In this document: one piece after another, positions 1 to 10,810 of the stretch
How positions within the stretch are numbered: position 1 is the stretch's first letter
Layout of the letters: the number at the start of each line of letters is the position of its first letter
Source of the DNA: Melanopsichium pennsylvanicum
Lineage: Eukaryota; Basidiomycota; Ustilaginomycetes; Ustilaginales
NCBI GenBank assembly: GCA_900208305.1
Contig: OAPG01000015.1
Location: 510,001-574,000 of the forward strand
Length of the DNA stretch: 64,000 nt
Reading direction: 5' to 3'
Notes under the pieces: model-generated
The model's database searches: none
The model's input: only the letters and a program-made list of their open reading frames with translations
What the model was told of the DNA's origin: nothing
Translations under genes and position numbers: made by a program

Positions 1-2850
1 AGCGCTGGCGCCAGCGGGACGAGCGGCACCAAAGATGCTTGGACGCTGACTCTCGGCCTGAGCCGGAGCCGGAGCGGGAACGGCTGACGGTGACGAGGAG
101 GCACCCGCAGCAGCAGCACGGCTTCTCCATCCGCCTGCAGCCGGAGCGACGGCGGCGGCGGCACCAGCCCCAGCACCACCAAGACGTGCAAGTCGGTTGG
201 CCTCAGCCTCCTCCTCATGCTGTCGTGACTTCTCGGCGGTAGCTTGCAATTTGGCCATCCTCTCCTCGATTTCGGCCTTCTTCTTGGCCTCAAGCTCAGC
301 ACGTTGAGCTTCCTCGATTCGCCTCTGCTCGGCCATCCTTTCCTCCTCCTCGGCGCGAACACGAGCGTCCTCCTCTTCTTCAACACGGCGGCGCTCAGCT
401 TCCTCGGCCTCCCGCTTCTCGCGCCTGCGCTCTTCGCGAACCTGCTGGCGACGCTTCTCCTTCTCGAGTTCAATCTGTTCAGTGGCTTTGCGCCTGCGCT
501 CTTCGAATTCGCCCCTGCGCTTGTCTTCGATGATCGAGCGCAACTGCTGGTAGTCGGGCAAAATCCTGGTGAGACGCTTCTTGATCTCGAGGTCAGCAGC
601 GTGCTTCTCCTTGGATGTCTGGACGAGGGTGATGCGGGCAGCCTTGTGGTACTTGAGATCCTCCTCCTTCTGCCTCTCGTAGTCAGCAGACAGCAGAGGA
701 GCCTCTTCGCGACGATAGGCACGCTCGAGGTGGTCCATCCTACGGTGGATGAGGCGGAGTCGATCGGCGAGCTCCTTCTTCTCCTTTTCGATCTGCTCAA
801 CTTGCAACTGGACGAGCTTGTTGGTGTCCATGTTGGCGAGCTCCTCCTCGGTGAGCTTGAGACCACCACGCTCTTGGAGCGACTTGGCCATCTTCTTGGC
901 CTCTTCGATTCGGACAGCTTCTACCTCCTTGTTGATGCGTTCCTGTTCGCGCTTCTTGGCTTCCTCGGCGATGCGCTTCTGCTCGGCTTCGGCGGAAGCA
1001 CGAGCGCGCTCGGCACGGGCAGCAGCCTCCTCGCGTTCCTTGCGCGTAGCCATCTCTTCGAGCAACTCCTTGCGGCGAGCGAGAATGGCTTTACGGGCGA
1101 TAGCCGCCTTGTGCTCGTCCTCCGCAGCAGCGACGGCACGAGCAAATACCTGACGCTTGGCAGCCTCGGCGTCGGCAAGGATGCTGGGGTCGATGGTCTT
1201 GAGGGTAGTGTCGAGGCAGGTTGCAAGACGGCTGAGCTGTGTGCGAACAAGCTCAGAGGGGGTGGCCTGGAGACGGACAGTGTCCGCCTCGGAAGAGGTG
1301 GAAGCGGCGGGGTGAGCATCGGTGGAGAAGACATCATCCTGGAAAGTGATGGCCTGGGCAATGTGATCGATGCGGATGTTGAGGTGACCTTTCTTGCAAG
1401 CGTTCAGGCAGAACTTTTCAATCTCGGCAGGAGTGTAGCTGTTGGGAGCCTTGAAGGCGGAGACGAGCTGCATGACTTTGGAGAGCTTGACGGCATCGTA
1501 GACCTGGCTGAGCTGTTGGAAGAGGCGGGTGAGCACGACAGAGTGGAGGGGCTTGACGTACTTGGCCATCTCTGGGTCCTGGGAGATGGACGAGAGGATG
1601 GGCTCGATCTTGGAGCAAATAGAGAGAGGGTGGAACTCAACCTCGAGAATGTTGTAGAGTTGACGCAACTCGGGGCGAGCCTTTTTGAGAATGTCGCGGT
1701 TGAGAGCCTCCTTGAGCAGACCGGCACGAGTAGGGGTGCGGCTGAGACCGAGGAGAGAGGTCAAACGGCCGGTGCGGCTTCGACCCTCCTGGTCGGCTTG
1801 CATAAAGTCGGACTTGGTCTTGTTGAGGTTACCAGTGCCGGGTGCGTTGGACGAAATGACGGGCACAGCAAGAGCACTGATGAGCACGTACGAGGCCATG
1901 CGGGTGTGCTCCTCGTCCGACTTGGCAATGGAACGAGCGAGAGCGTAGTATCGGTTCCAAGCGGCGGCGTGGAAGAGGTGGTTGTCCGAGACCATAAAGA
2001 TACGAGCCAATTTGTCGTAGTAATTGGCCATCATAGCAGGGCGAGGAGCCTTCTTAGCCATGGTGAGGAGGTTATGAATGTCCTCGATGGAGCGGAAGGC
2101 CTCCTGCCAGAGCTCGAGCTCGACGGCGGCGTTGAGCTGAGCGAAGCGGGTGTCGAGGTGACGCTGAAGGGTGTCCTGGTCGGTGAGGTTGATGGCGTGG
2201 GCGTGGTGCGAGTAGCGGGCTACGTTTTGCAAATGCTGGCGAAGAACCTCGCAAAGGCGACGGAATTCGGTCTTGCGCTCGTAGTCGAGGCAGAACTTGA
2301 GAGCCTGGTTGGCAATCTGCTGGTAGGGTACTTCGAGACGAGCATTGTTTCGGAGAACATCGAGAGCGGTACGATAAGCCTCCCAGAGAAATTTGAGCCA
2401 AGGAGTGACGAGGACACGGTCGGTACGGTCCTTGCTCTGGTCTGCACTGACAGAACCGAGAAGCATGCTCTCTGGAGTTTCGCTCTCTTCGAGGTCATCG
2501 ACGTCGAGCTCACCAACGGCAGCATCTGCCTTGGATTGTGCTTCGACAACTTTAGCGTCTGCAAGCTTTATGAAGTGCTTAATGACGAGCTCGATGGACT
2601 GAGCGTTTGTATTTTGAGAGACGTTCTTGTACTGCATCAAACCCTCTTTGGCCATGCGACCCTTTTTGAGGTCGACGCAAAGATCGACGAAGCGTATCAT
2701 GATGGGCTCGAGAGCCTGTAGAGGAGTCTGCTTGAAACGACGAGAGGTGAAGATTTCGTTGAGGGCGGTCAAAGCGGCTTGGTGTTGACCGACATTGATG
2801 AGTTCCTCGGACCGCTTGAGCACGGTCTCTGGCTTTGCGAAGGGAGGCAT
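1..2850 (-). CDS. TIF32: Eukaryotic translation initiation factor 3 subunit A, C-terminus beyond window
   Basis: Largest scaffold subunit of eIF3, which binds the 40S subunit and promotes mRNA recruitment in the cytosol. The minus frame is open from the ATG at 2850-2848 to base 1, giving 950 codons without a stop or intron; the stop lies outside the window. The N-terminus has the family's helical repeat character (FAKPETVLKRSEELI near residue 5). A PCI-type helical region follows at roughly residues 320-500. From about residue 580 onward there is a long, highly charged coiled coil rich in E, K, R and A (runs such as RREREAEEAERRR), then an A/G/P-rich tail. This order and length match fungal eIF3a. 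An 825-codon open frame on the opposite strand is a by-product of this codon bias. The start sits in a CAAAATG context. Identification is by family resemblance of the translated sequence. Confidence 0.93.
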   Translation of the reverse strand, partial: MPPFAKPETVLKRSEELINVGQHQAALTALNEIFTSRRFKQTPLQALEPIMIRFVDLCVDLKKGRMAKEGLMQYKNVSQNTNAQSIELVIKHFIKLADAKVVEAQSKADAAVGELDVDDLEESETPESMLLGSVSADQSKDRTDRVLVTPWLKFLWEAYRTALDVLRNNARLEVPYQQIANQALKFCLDYERKTEFRRLCEVLRQHLQNVARYSHHAHAINLTDQDTLQRHLDTRFAQLNAAVELELWQEAFRSIEDIHNLLTMAKKAPRPAMMANYYDKLARIFMVSDNHLFHAAAWNRYYALARSIAKSDEEHTRMASYVLISALAVPVISSNAPGTGNLNKTKSDFMQADQEGRSRTGRLTSLLGLSRTPTRAGLLKEALNRDILKKARPELRQLYNILEVEFHPLSICSKIEPILSSISQDPEMAKYVKPLHSVVLTRLFQQLSQVYDAVKLSKVMQLVSAFKAPNSYTPAEIEKFCLNACKKGHLNIRIDHIAQAITFQDDVFSTDAHPAASTSSEADTVRLQATPSELVRTQLSRLATCLDTTLKTIDPSILADAEAAKRQVFARAVAAAEDEHKAAIARKAILARRKELLEEMATRKEREEAAARAERARASAEAEQKRIAEEAKKREQERINKEVEAVRIEEAKKMAKSLQERGGLKLTEEELANMDTNKLVQLQVEQIEKEKKELADRLRLIHRRMDHLERAYRREEAPLLSADYERQKEEDLKYHKAARITLVQTSKEKHAADLEIKKRLTRILPDYQQLRSIIEDKRRGEFEERRRKATEQIELEKEKRRQQVREERRREKREAEEAERRRVEEEEDARVRAEEEERMAEQRRIEEAQRAELEAKKKAEIEERMAKLQATAEKSRQHEEEAEANRLARLGGAGAGAAAAVAPAAGGWRSRAAAAGASSSPSAVPAPAPAQAESQRPSIFGAARPAGASA

Positions 2851-3980
2851 TTTGGTTGGTTAAATGATTGGGTTGGTGTCGTGTGGCGGAATTGCCGTCT
2901 GCTGAAACGATAGGGAGGTGGATCTTTCGGTGTGTATTTGAGAGAAAGAGAGAGGGGGGTGGTGGTACGCCCTGGAGTTCGCTAGCCGGTTCTTTTGAAT
3001 GAAAAAAAAAGAACTTCGCACACTAGGAAGCCGATGGGGCGAGACAAGGAAGGAAACTTGGGTATCGAATCGAGCCTTGGTGGATGCGACGATACTGGAA
3101 ATCCTCCTATGTATGTAATATGGAACCCGAGTCCAAAAAGTGGTAGCAGAGAAGGCGATGGGAGAAAAAAAGATGGTGGTAGTAGTAGATCAGAACACAG
3201 TGACGGGATGAGTTGACTAAACGGTTGCAGTTGTAAGAGGCGGCGCGTCAGTCTGTCTTCAAATTCTTCTGGAATCACTTTGATCCTGTCACAGCTCAGT
3301 TGTGCTCTCACAGAGAAATGTGCGAGCGCTGCAAACCCTCTCTCTCTTTCTCTCTTTCTCTCTTCAAGTAGAGTGTGCCAATTCAAAACGGGAATTAATT
3401 TTTTTTTTTTTTTTTTTTTTTCATTTTTCATTATTTGTTTTTGCTCTTGTGTTCCCTTTCTTCTTAAGACATATTACAAATCTGAATCCAAGATTATATT
3501 CAAACTTGGACGTTCTCAAGACTAAAAAAAAGCAGCTTTCTTTCTGCTGGCTCACCTTGCCATCACTCCATCGGCTTTGACCCTATAATGCTGAAACATA
3601 CTTCACCTGCCTTACTTTCGGCATGATTGCGAGTGGCGGTGCAGAAGCCATTCGTGAGAGTGTGATACAAAAAAGCGAGCGTCACGTATAGAGTTGTGAT
3701 ATCAGAAGCTTTCAATCATTCAACTAACCACATTATCGGTTTCCGCAGTCGAAAGCGCGTTGGTTGGATCCTCTCATTTTCACTTTTTTTGGCAGGAGTC
3801 GTGGCGAATCGCGAGGCCTGCTTGATCATCATGACTCAGCCTGTATGAGCTCTCCACTCGACCAATTCCACTTATTGTCTCCAATTACTCGGATGCATCC
3901 GACTCGACTGTGCTGTAAGTTGCTGCTCATTCACTGCCATCATACCAAATAAATCACTCTTCACAGCCACAACGACTACG
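2851..3980. promoter_or_regulatory. Divergent promoter region between eIF3a and CUS1
   Basis: 1.1 kb between two divergently transcribed housekeeping genes, so it should hold both promoters and 5' UTRs. It contains a pyrimidine microsatellite (CTCTCTTT units, about 3341-3365), a T23 tract at 3399-3421 and purine-rich stretches near 2940-2960. No ORF in it looks coding. No individual transcription factor site is claimed. Confidence 0.5.
3399..3421. repeat. Poly(T) tract, 23 nt
   Basis: Uninterrupted T run within the divergent promoter region. Such tracts can exclude nucleosomes, but here it may simply be a slippage-prone homopolymer. Confidence 0.8.
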
Positions 3981-5831
3981 ATGACCACAAACGCTGTCGC
4001 AGGACCTTCCAATGCCAAAATACCCCTCACAAAAAATGCAAAACGAAGGTTCAAGAAGAAACAACAACAACAACAACAACAATTCACATCAACATCAACA
4101 TCAATATCATCCCAAACTACTGCTTCCTCAACTTTAGCCAATCATACCATCAAGCAAGACTCAGAACACGACCAACCTGATGAAGACGACGATCAAGACA
4201 GCGGCGCATCCCCTTCTATCATCGACCAAGCAGCCGATTTTCGCATAGATCCAGAATCCCAAGTCTACAAAGCCTTCTCCAATGTCCTCTCACGTTATCA
4301 ACCACAGACGCTCTCTCAGCAACAACAGCCCTCCAAAGGTCAAATCATCTATTCGGATGACGATCTTGAATCCGAATACGATTTTGAAAACGAAGAGTCA
4401 ATACATACCTCTCACCTCCTCTCCAAGCGAAAGCAAAAGAAACTTCAACGCCTCAGCGTAGCCGAACTCAAACAACTCGTTCGCAAACCCGCAGTGGTCG
4501 AATGGACCGACGTCACTTCCAACGATCCACGCCTGCTCGTTCATCTCAAATGCATACGCAACTCTGTCCCCATCCCCCCACACTGGGCAACCAAACGCGA
4601 CTATCTCCAAAACAAACGAGGCATCGAAAAACCACAATACCAACTACCCTCTTACATTGCCGACACCGGCATTGCCACAATCAAAGATGCACTCAAAGAA
4701 AAGGAAGCAGAACAATCGCTCAAACAAAAGACACGCGAACGCGTTCAGCCCAAGATGGGCAAGATGGACATTGACTATCAAAAGCTCTACGATGCATTTT
4801 TCAAGTTTCAATCAAAACCTCATCTCAGTCCCTACGGTGACACGTACTACGAGGCGAAAGAGTACGAGACAAAGTTCAAGCATCAACGCCCCGGTCAGCT
4901 GAGCAATCAGTTGATCGACGCGCTGAGTATCCCTCCGTTGGCTCCCCCACCTTGGTTGATTGCCATGCAGAGGTATGGTCCTCCACCCAGTTATCCGCAT
5001 TTGCAGATCCCTGGCTTGAACGCTCCCATTCCTCAAGGTGCTCAGTGGGGGTTTCATCCAGGAGGATGGGGTAGGCCACCTGTGGATGAGTACGGCAACC
5101 CGTTGTACGGAAATGTGTTGGGTGTTGCAGGTACCAATGTCGACCCAGACTTGGTGGACAAAGTGGAAAAAGAACACTGGGGACAACTCGAACCAGAAGA
5201 ATCCGATGTCGAGGAGGAAGAAGAAGACCAACAAGAGGAAGAAGAACCAGAAGAGCAGCAGCAGCAAAAAATTGATAGATCTGGTTTGCAATCTGTTTCC
5301 AGCTTAGGTGCTGGCCTCCAAACACCTTCATTTATCGAGTTGCGCAAAGAGGCACGTCATGTCGATTCACAACCGCCACCAACATCATCATCATCATCTC
5401 GTCTAGAGGGCGATGGGGCGCCGTCGAGATCGCTCTACCAAGTGCTTCCTGAACGCACAGCGACGGGATCGAATGCAGGCCAATTTATGGCTTCAGAGAA
5501 AGTGTATGATATGTCATCTTCTACACATTCATCTCACGCCGCCAATAATGTGCCAGTGTTGGGTTCGGAATCAGACTCATCGTTGAGAAGAGGCATCAAA
5601 AGGTCGTCTGAGGCGGTGCAAGTTTCCATCAATCCAGACGAACTCGAAACAGGTGCACATGATACCCAACGTCTAGGTGCAAGGTACGATCAAGAGAGAA
5701 AGATTCAGTCCCAAACTAAGTTTAGATATGGTGATGATGGTGATCAACAAGGCGTAGCTGAGGTGAGGGAAGAATTGCAGAGGGAGAGGAGGAAGGAGGA
5801 ACAGAGGAGAGCGAATAGGAGTAGGCATTGA
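3981..5831 (+). CDS. CUS1: Splicing factor 3b subunit 2 (SAP145/Cus1)
   Basis: Component of the U2 snRNP SF3b complex that helps fix U2 to the branch site; nuclear. Single-exon ORF of 616 aa. Residues 1-150 are basic, Q-rich and acidic low complexity. A DUF382-like core lies at about 155-280 and includes VVEWTDVTSNDPRLLVHLK and VPIPPHWATKRDYLQ. The proline-rich PSP segment is at about 300-355 (PPPWLIAMQRYGPPPSYPHL), followed by the typical GWGRPPVDEYGNPLYGNV. The C-terminal third is acidic, then basic (RREEQRR-type ending). It is longer than yeast Cus1 and shorter than human SF3B2, as expected for a fungus. The start is the first ATG of the frame and conserved features lie well downstream. 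It is divergent from eIF3a and convergent with YVH1. Confidence 0.95.
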   Translation: MTTNAVAGPSNAKIPLTKNAKRRFKKKQQQQQQQFTSTSTSISSQTTASSTLANHTIKQDSEHDQPDEDDDQDSGASPSIIDQAADFRIDPESQVYKAFSNVLSRYQPQTLSQQQQPSKGQIIYSDDDLESEYDFENEESIHTSHLLSKRKQKKLQRLSVAELKQLVRKPAVVEWTDVTSNDPRLLVHLKCIRNSVPIPPHWATKRDYLQNKRGIEKPQYQLPSYIADTGIATIKDALKEKEAEQSLKQKTRERVQPKMGKMDIDYQKLYDAFFKFQSKPHLSPYGDTYYEAKEYETKFKHQRPGQLSNQLIDALSIPPLAPPPWLIAMQRYGPPPSYPHLQIPGLNAPIPQGAQWGFHPGGWGRPPVDEYGNPLYGNVLGVAGTNVDPDLVDKVEKEHWGQLEPEESDVEEEEEDQQEEEEPEEQQQQKIDRSGLQSVSSLGAGLQTPSFIELRKEARHVDSQPPPTSSSSSRLEGDGAPSRSLYQVLPERTATGSNAGQFMASEKVYDMSSSTHSSHAANNVPVLGSESDSSLRRGIKRSSEAVQVSINPDELETGAHDTQRLGARYDQERKIQSQTKFRYGDDGDQQGVAEVREELQRERRKEEQRRANRSRH

Positions 5832-6266
5832 CCACAGAGAGAGAGAAAAAAAGAAAAAGGGGGAAAGAGATATGGTTTTTGTAGTTTGACTCTTTTCCAA
5901 GCAAACAGTCGACAATGATGTATGCGTTCCTGCACACATAGTAAAAAATTTTTACTTGGTCTATGTTACAAAATGCATCCGAAATGTCTGGAAGTTATGT
6001 AGCTCATTCTGACTGAAAAGCGAGTCAGATGGGATGTGCGATCGGTTCAGAATCAAGAGCCTAAGATGGTGTATGTTCGAACCACATATAACTTAGACCT
6101 GTTGATATGTTCAGGACAGTCGCGTTCGCCATCATCACCAATCATGATTTTCACCTTTGCATAAGCTTGTGGGAATGTAATCATCCTTTGATTTGAATTC
6201 TTTCCGTTTTTACAACAGAGCAAGTTGTGCTTTCCCAATCTTTAAAAACAAGATTGGAACATGATT
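5832..6266. other. Convergent intergenic spacer
   Basis: 435 nt between the stops of CUS1 and YVH1. It must carry both 3' UTRs and polyadenylation regions. It opens with a purine-rich GAGAGAAAAAAAG stretch at 5838-5862. No gene or RNA was recognised. Confidence 0.6.
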
Positions 6267-8240
6267 CTAAATCTCATCAACTTTACTTTTATGCAAAGAG
6301 AAAGCTGGGGTAACCCAAGCTCCACAACCACATTGCATTCCTGCCCAATCCCAACTTCCCAATTTAGCACCACATTTGGTACTAGGACAATTGAGTCGTC
6401 CCGTAACTTGACCACTAGACAGCGAATCCATCCATGCCATAGGCTCAATAAAGTAACTCGAACATGCCGCCGACTTCAACATCGACGTCACCTTCGTCGC
6501 TGGTGATGATAATAATGATGACGGTGATGTTGATGATGGATGGGTTTGTGTAGGTGTAGGAGCAGGTAAGGAGACAGGGGTGGATGCCGAAGGTATTTGT
6601 GGAAGGATGGATGTGGGTCTCTGTAATGGTGAACGTGGTTGTACTGGTAAATGAGGACGATTACCTCGAAGAGCGGCGAGATGAGGTGGTAGTTGGGATG
6701 CGAGAGATGCCGCTGATTGAATCGGACGCTTCGTTGATGGTGGAGCTGCTGCTGCTGTTGCTACTTCTCCTATTGTGGTTGATGCGGCAGTGTCTTGTGC
6801 TTGTACACCATTTTTGACCTTGTCCGCACTACTCGCTGTTGTAGTCGTTCTTGCCACTGTTGTTGTTGCCTCTATTGTTCCCTGGAACTCTGCCTCACCG
6901 CTTGTCTTTTCATCCTCATCTACCGGACCGATACTGCCCGAAGAATCTGTCGCAACATTCTGGCCCGAATGCCCAACATCCCTCCTCCTATGTTCAAACG
7001 CCAACTGTCCTTTGCCTGGCTCATGAATCACCACATGATCAAGCGCAGCCAACTCCCTCCTACACCCTTTACATCTTAGTTTGGGCCCCGCGAAGTTCGG
7101 CTTGGCCAACGATCCTCGATTGTTGGCACCTTCGTGTCCACGGATCTGTGTCACACCACCGGGCAAACGACCACTCGAGTTGGCCGTGACTTTGACCTCT
7201 GCCGTCGTATCCGAGATCGTCGAAGCACCGGCCGAGGTGGACATGCCTGAGAGTCGTGCAGAGATGTTTGGTAGAGACGATGAATCGTCGCTGTCGCCGT
7301 CGCTGTCGGGTGTGATGGAGGATAGCAGAGAGATTCGTGGGATCGATGACGAGTTGGAAGAAGTGGAAGACGAAGATGCAGAGCGAGACAGAGATTTGGG
7401 TTGATGGTTGGAAATTTTTGTTTTCGATTCGCGCTCGACGCTGGAATTTGTGGAGGTGACAACCACCCCACCATCTGAATTCGAATCGCTCGTGATGCTG
7501 GTGAAAGCCCTCATCCCTCCCGCTGCACTCAGTGCTGGGCTTGGGTAGGGGCTGGGATAGTAGCTCAGGAGCATATCGTCCGTACTGTCGCCGTTGAGAA
7601 TATCCGTCTTGCTCATCAAGAATCGACGTACCGCTTGCCACTTCATGTCGATCTCAAACCCGACTTGCTCGTACAGCTCCAATTGTGCCAAAAACCCGCG
7701 ATTCGGACCTGCATCTGCTCTGCGCCGTTTGATCATGCCCACAGCAGTATCGGAAGATATGCGACGGGTGTGCATAAGATACGCAGCAACGATGGCGACA
7801 GAACGAGAGCAGCCCGCCTGACAGTGGACAAGCACCGTTCCAGCACCCGTCGTTTGCCAACTGCCCCATTTGCCATTTCGCTTCTGTCGACCTTGGACCA
7901 GCAGCTCGACTTCATCCGCGCTGTCTCCTTCTTCTTCTGCTGCTGCTGCTTGTGTTGGATCATCGTCAAAGTCAGCGACCCATTCTTCCTCCAGCTGGCT
8001 CGTGATAAAGTCGTTGCATCCGGCGAAATGAACCAAAATCGGTGCCTTTTCTTCGTCGTCGATCCGCACATGCTTCATCTCGGCGCGCGTGATCGACCTT
8101 CCATCAGCGAGTGGCGGTGGTGTTGGGATCTGCTGCTTCATACAAGTGATGATATGTGTTACGCCGGCGCGACAGAGGTAGTCGGCGTCCATGGCTGCGC
8201 GGACACCGCCTACCCAGAGGCCGGGGAGGACTTCGTCCAT
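6267..8240 (-). CDS. YVH1: YVH1/DUSP12-type dual-specificity phosphatase
   Basis: Single-exon protein of 657 aa. Yvh1-family proteins combine a dual-specificity phosphatase domain with a C-terminal zinc-binding domain. They act in 60S maturation (release of Mrt4 by the zinc domain). The N-terminus is typical (MDEVLPGLWVGG). The phosphatase loop HCQAGCSRSV lies at residues 139-148, so catalytic Cys140 and Arg146 are present; D61/D62 are candidates for the general acid. A low-complexity S/T/A-rich linker follows. The zinc domain begins near residue 395 (LRCKGCRREL) and ends with GRLNCPSTKCGAKLGSWDW, then CGCGAWVTPAF. That split arrangement is characteristic of the family, although the linker is longer than in yeast Yvh1 (about 360 aa in total). 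Tandem on the minus strand with the transporter upstream. Confidence 0.93.
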   Translation of the reverse strand: MDEVLPGLWVGGVRAAMDADYLCRAGVTHIITCMKQQIPTPPPLADGRSITRAEMKHVRIDDEEKAPILVHFAGCNDFITSQLEEEWVADFDDDPTQAAAAEEEGDSADEVELLVQGRQKRNGKWGSWQTTGAGTVLVHCQAGCSRSVAIVAAYLMHTRRISSDTAVGMIKRRRADAGPNRGFLAQLELYEQVGFEIDMKWQAVRRFLMSKTDILNGDSTDDMLLSYYPSPYPSPALSAAGGMRAFTSITSDSNSDGGVVVTSTNSSVERESKTKISNHQPKSLSRSASSSSTSSNSSSIPRISLLSSITPDSDGDSDDSSSLPNISARLSGMSTSAGASTISDTTAEVKVTANSSGRLPGGVTQIRGHEGANNRGSLAKPNFAGPKLRCKGCRRELAALDHVVIHEPGKGQLAFEHRRRDVGHSGQNVATDSSGSIGPVDEDEKTSGEAEFQGTIEATTTVARTTTTASSADKVKNGVQAQDTAASTTIGEVATAAAAPPSTKRPIQSAASLASQLPPHLAALRGNRPHLPVQPRSPLQRPTSILPQIPSASTPVSLPAPTPTQTHPSSTSPSSLLSSPATKVTSMLKSAACSSYFIEPMAWMDSLSSGQVTGRLNCPSTKCGAKLGSWDWAGMQCGCGAWVTPAFSLHKSKVDEI

Positions 8241-8612
8241 CTTTGTTGATCAGTCACTGCAGCTGACGAAAGGCGCTCGGAAAAGTGTCGAAGTTGACTG
8301 AGCCAGATCAGAACATGGTGCAATGATTAAGAGAGGGGTCGAGACAGTAGGATGAGGTGGTGTTGCAGGTGCAACAGATCGAAGAGACTGAGAATCGAGG
8401 AAGAGTGTGTGATGTGCCGATTTCAGCTGAAAATCACTCAGGCACGAGACACTTTTCGCTCGTAATTCCTCCACAAAGCATAGTTCCTGAGCTACGCTGT
8501 CTATATTTGGTCTTGTCGACACTGATGCCGCGATCTCTTTTCCGTTCTTCTCATCCCACCTCAACGCTGTCGCGACTATAAGAACATACAAGTCTGTCAT
8601 TGAGCCGCCAGC
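8241..8612. other. Intergenic spacer between tandem minus-strand genes
   Basis: 372 nt between the transporter stop and the YVH1 start. It should contain the YVH1 promoter and the transporter 3' UTR. No further gene is recognisable. Confidence 0.5.
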
Positions 8613-10810
8613 TTAGGCGTGACCGGTTTTGTACAGGGAACGAGACCGCAAACGATCTCCGTAGCGGAAAACTAGATACGGCACAGGAATCGTCAGGATA
8701 ACGAGCCCAGCCAGCATCGTGTAAAGATACTGTATGCCACCAAGCTTCTCGTGCAAGCGATGCGTGGATAGAGGAATCCTATTCGCCATATCAAAACAAA
8801 AGTTCAAGTGTCAGACAGCTTTGACGATGGTGGGAAGCCATGACCTTTGTGGACTGCGAGGAACATACGTTGCTCCAGACATAGACCTTCCGATGACCGT
8901 TGCTGCAATCTATTGCATCCGGAAACGTAGAGCATCAGCACAAGATATTGAGTGTAAAACAAGATACCTGCTACGTACGGCAGAGGAAGAGTATAGACGA
9001 TAGCAATCACCCAAATAGCCTATCCAGCCTTGGAAGACGAGCACCATGGCAGCGCCAATCGGTATTCCTGCCAGCATTGGAAACTCGTATGGGACACTTG
9101 GTCTTCCGAGCCAGCCAGCCCAACTTTACGAGCCGATACCAAGGTTGAAGCACTTCAAGGTGGTTAGTGAAGCGTCTTGTCTATCTTGCGAAGAGGATTG
9201 CCTTACAGAAGACCAGTGGCCACCAGAGGTGCAACGAAGAATGTCGGGAGAAGTCTGGCTTCTGGAACAGGTCCACCTGCTGATCTGCATTTGAAAACGT
9301 AGTATCGCTCGCATAGAGGCAACAAAGCCGCGGCAATTGCACCACCGAGTCCCATCGGAAGGAAGGTGATACTCGCTGCCAGCATACGATTGAAACCAGC
9401 GTGAGCAACGTCGAGCGTCCTTTCTCTATTGATCTGGGTGTCCAACGCGACTCACTGTGCACACTGTCGAGCTTGTAAATCCCCGGCGGACCAAATATCA
9501 AGGGCCAGCTTGCAAAGAAGACATACCTGTTGGTACGGAAATCGCTGTCAATGCTACCGCTGAAAAGCTGTAGGATCGTTCCGGATATACTCACATGAGC
9601 GCGAAGAAGAAAGAGAGGTAGAATGTGGCGCATATGACGATCGGTTCTCGAAACATCATGTTGATCTGAACAATTGAATACCGGCCTAGTTAGCTTTTAT
9701 CCTTTTCATTCGCCCTCCAATCTTTCTACCGGGGAGGGACACTGTGATGCTCACGGGCCTCCCGAGATTGATGATCAAGAAAGTGCGGACTTTCTGCTTC
9801 CAGTAAGGATGTGTTGATGCAATGCTCTCTTTGGGCCCATATCGAGCGGAAATGACCGGCAGGTAGGTTTCGGGCAAGCAAAAGAGAGCCGCTTCCAGTA
9901 TCAATCCAATCGCGCCAAGCAGCCAGAATACGAATGGCCATCCAAGGCTTCGGCTGATTACTGCTCCAAAGAGCGGGCCGAAGCAAGGTCCTAGCAGGGG
10001 GGCGAGAGAGGCGACAATCATCGGTTTGGCACGATCTGCTGGCGGAAAGAGGTCTGTTATCACCGCCGCGGCATTCGAAAATGCCGAAGATGCGAAAGCG
10101 CCCGCTAACATCCGACATGAGAAGAGAGTAGCTTTGTTTGGTGCCAGCGCACATCCAATGTTGCTGAGGGCATACAGCAAGGTCGAGGTCAGGGTGACAA
10201 TTCTCCGGCCGTAAATCTCGGACAGCGGTGCCCAGAACAAAGGCCCCGCAACGCATCCTCCAACGAACGATGCAGCAACGAAGACGAGCTCTTCGTTTGA
10301 AAGCCCATATTGATGTACAATGCGGATGCCTGCTCCATTTGGTGCAGTCGAAGCGAAAGAACCGTTAAACATGGTCAGACCAACAAGAATTGTGTAGATC
10401 CACTTGCGACGAGATGACCAAGCAGTAGGATCGCACGCAGCAAGGGCTTGCGACGGGGTGGCATAATTCGTCGCGGCATTTTGGCTCTCTGATCTGGACC
10501 GGGACTTATCAAGAAGCGAGGCAAACTGTGCTACAACAAGGGTGAAGCAGGCTTGGATTTGCATGTTAATTGTGTATGGCCGAGTCGTCACCCCGTCATT
10601 CGCTCGAGAGGATACTGAAAAGGTTGGAGGATGGTTCGCGGATTTGTTGATGGTGTCTGAGAAGGAACGGGGTTTTGTATAGGGTCGAGTACCTGTTCGA
10701 GTGCTCATGCTAGCGCTTTCTCGATGATGCGTGACTTTGCGTAGAAGAGAAATGCTTTCATAGCCAGATTGAGCTTTACTATCCAAGAGGTTTTCGCTGT
10801 TTCTCTGCAT
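8613..10810 (-). CDS. MFS drug/polyamine:H+ antiporter-like transporter, seven exons
   Basis: Predicted plasma-membrane DHA1-family transporter, 572 aa. I assembled exons 10810-9755, 9665-9595, 9526-9456, 9375-9207, 9123-8979, 8909-8869 and 8778-8613. Every junction is GT-AG, every phase closes, and the last exon ends in TAA. The N-terminal cytosolic tail is about 130 residues, followed by the first transmembrane block. The MFS signature between helices 2 and 3 is APLSEIYGRRIV. Later exons give RPSVPYEFPMLAGIP and a final FRYGDRLRSRS, typical of the Tpo/Flr-like group. The in-frame TAA near 9130 disappears when the intron 9206-9124 uses the AAAG acceptor, so the gene is not a pseudogene on this evidence. 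Substrate unknown. It is intron-rich compared with most neighbours. Confidence 0.85.

Noticed and set aside
244..2721. 825-codon open frame on + opposite eIF3a
   Set aside because: It shares codon boundaries with the eIF3a coding strand, starts at a non-ATG codon, is L/G/V-rich as expected from the complement of a coiled coil, and has no family resemblance.
9121..9210. In-frame stop in the MFS transporter suggesting a pseudogene
   Set aside because: The stop lies inside an intron when the AAAG acceptor at 9126-9124 is used. Splicing then gives the conserved WAGWLGRPSVPYEFP stretch and all later phases close.
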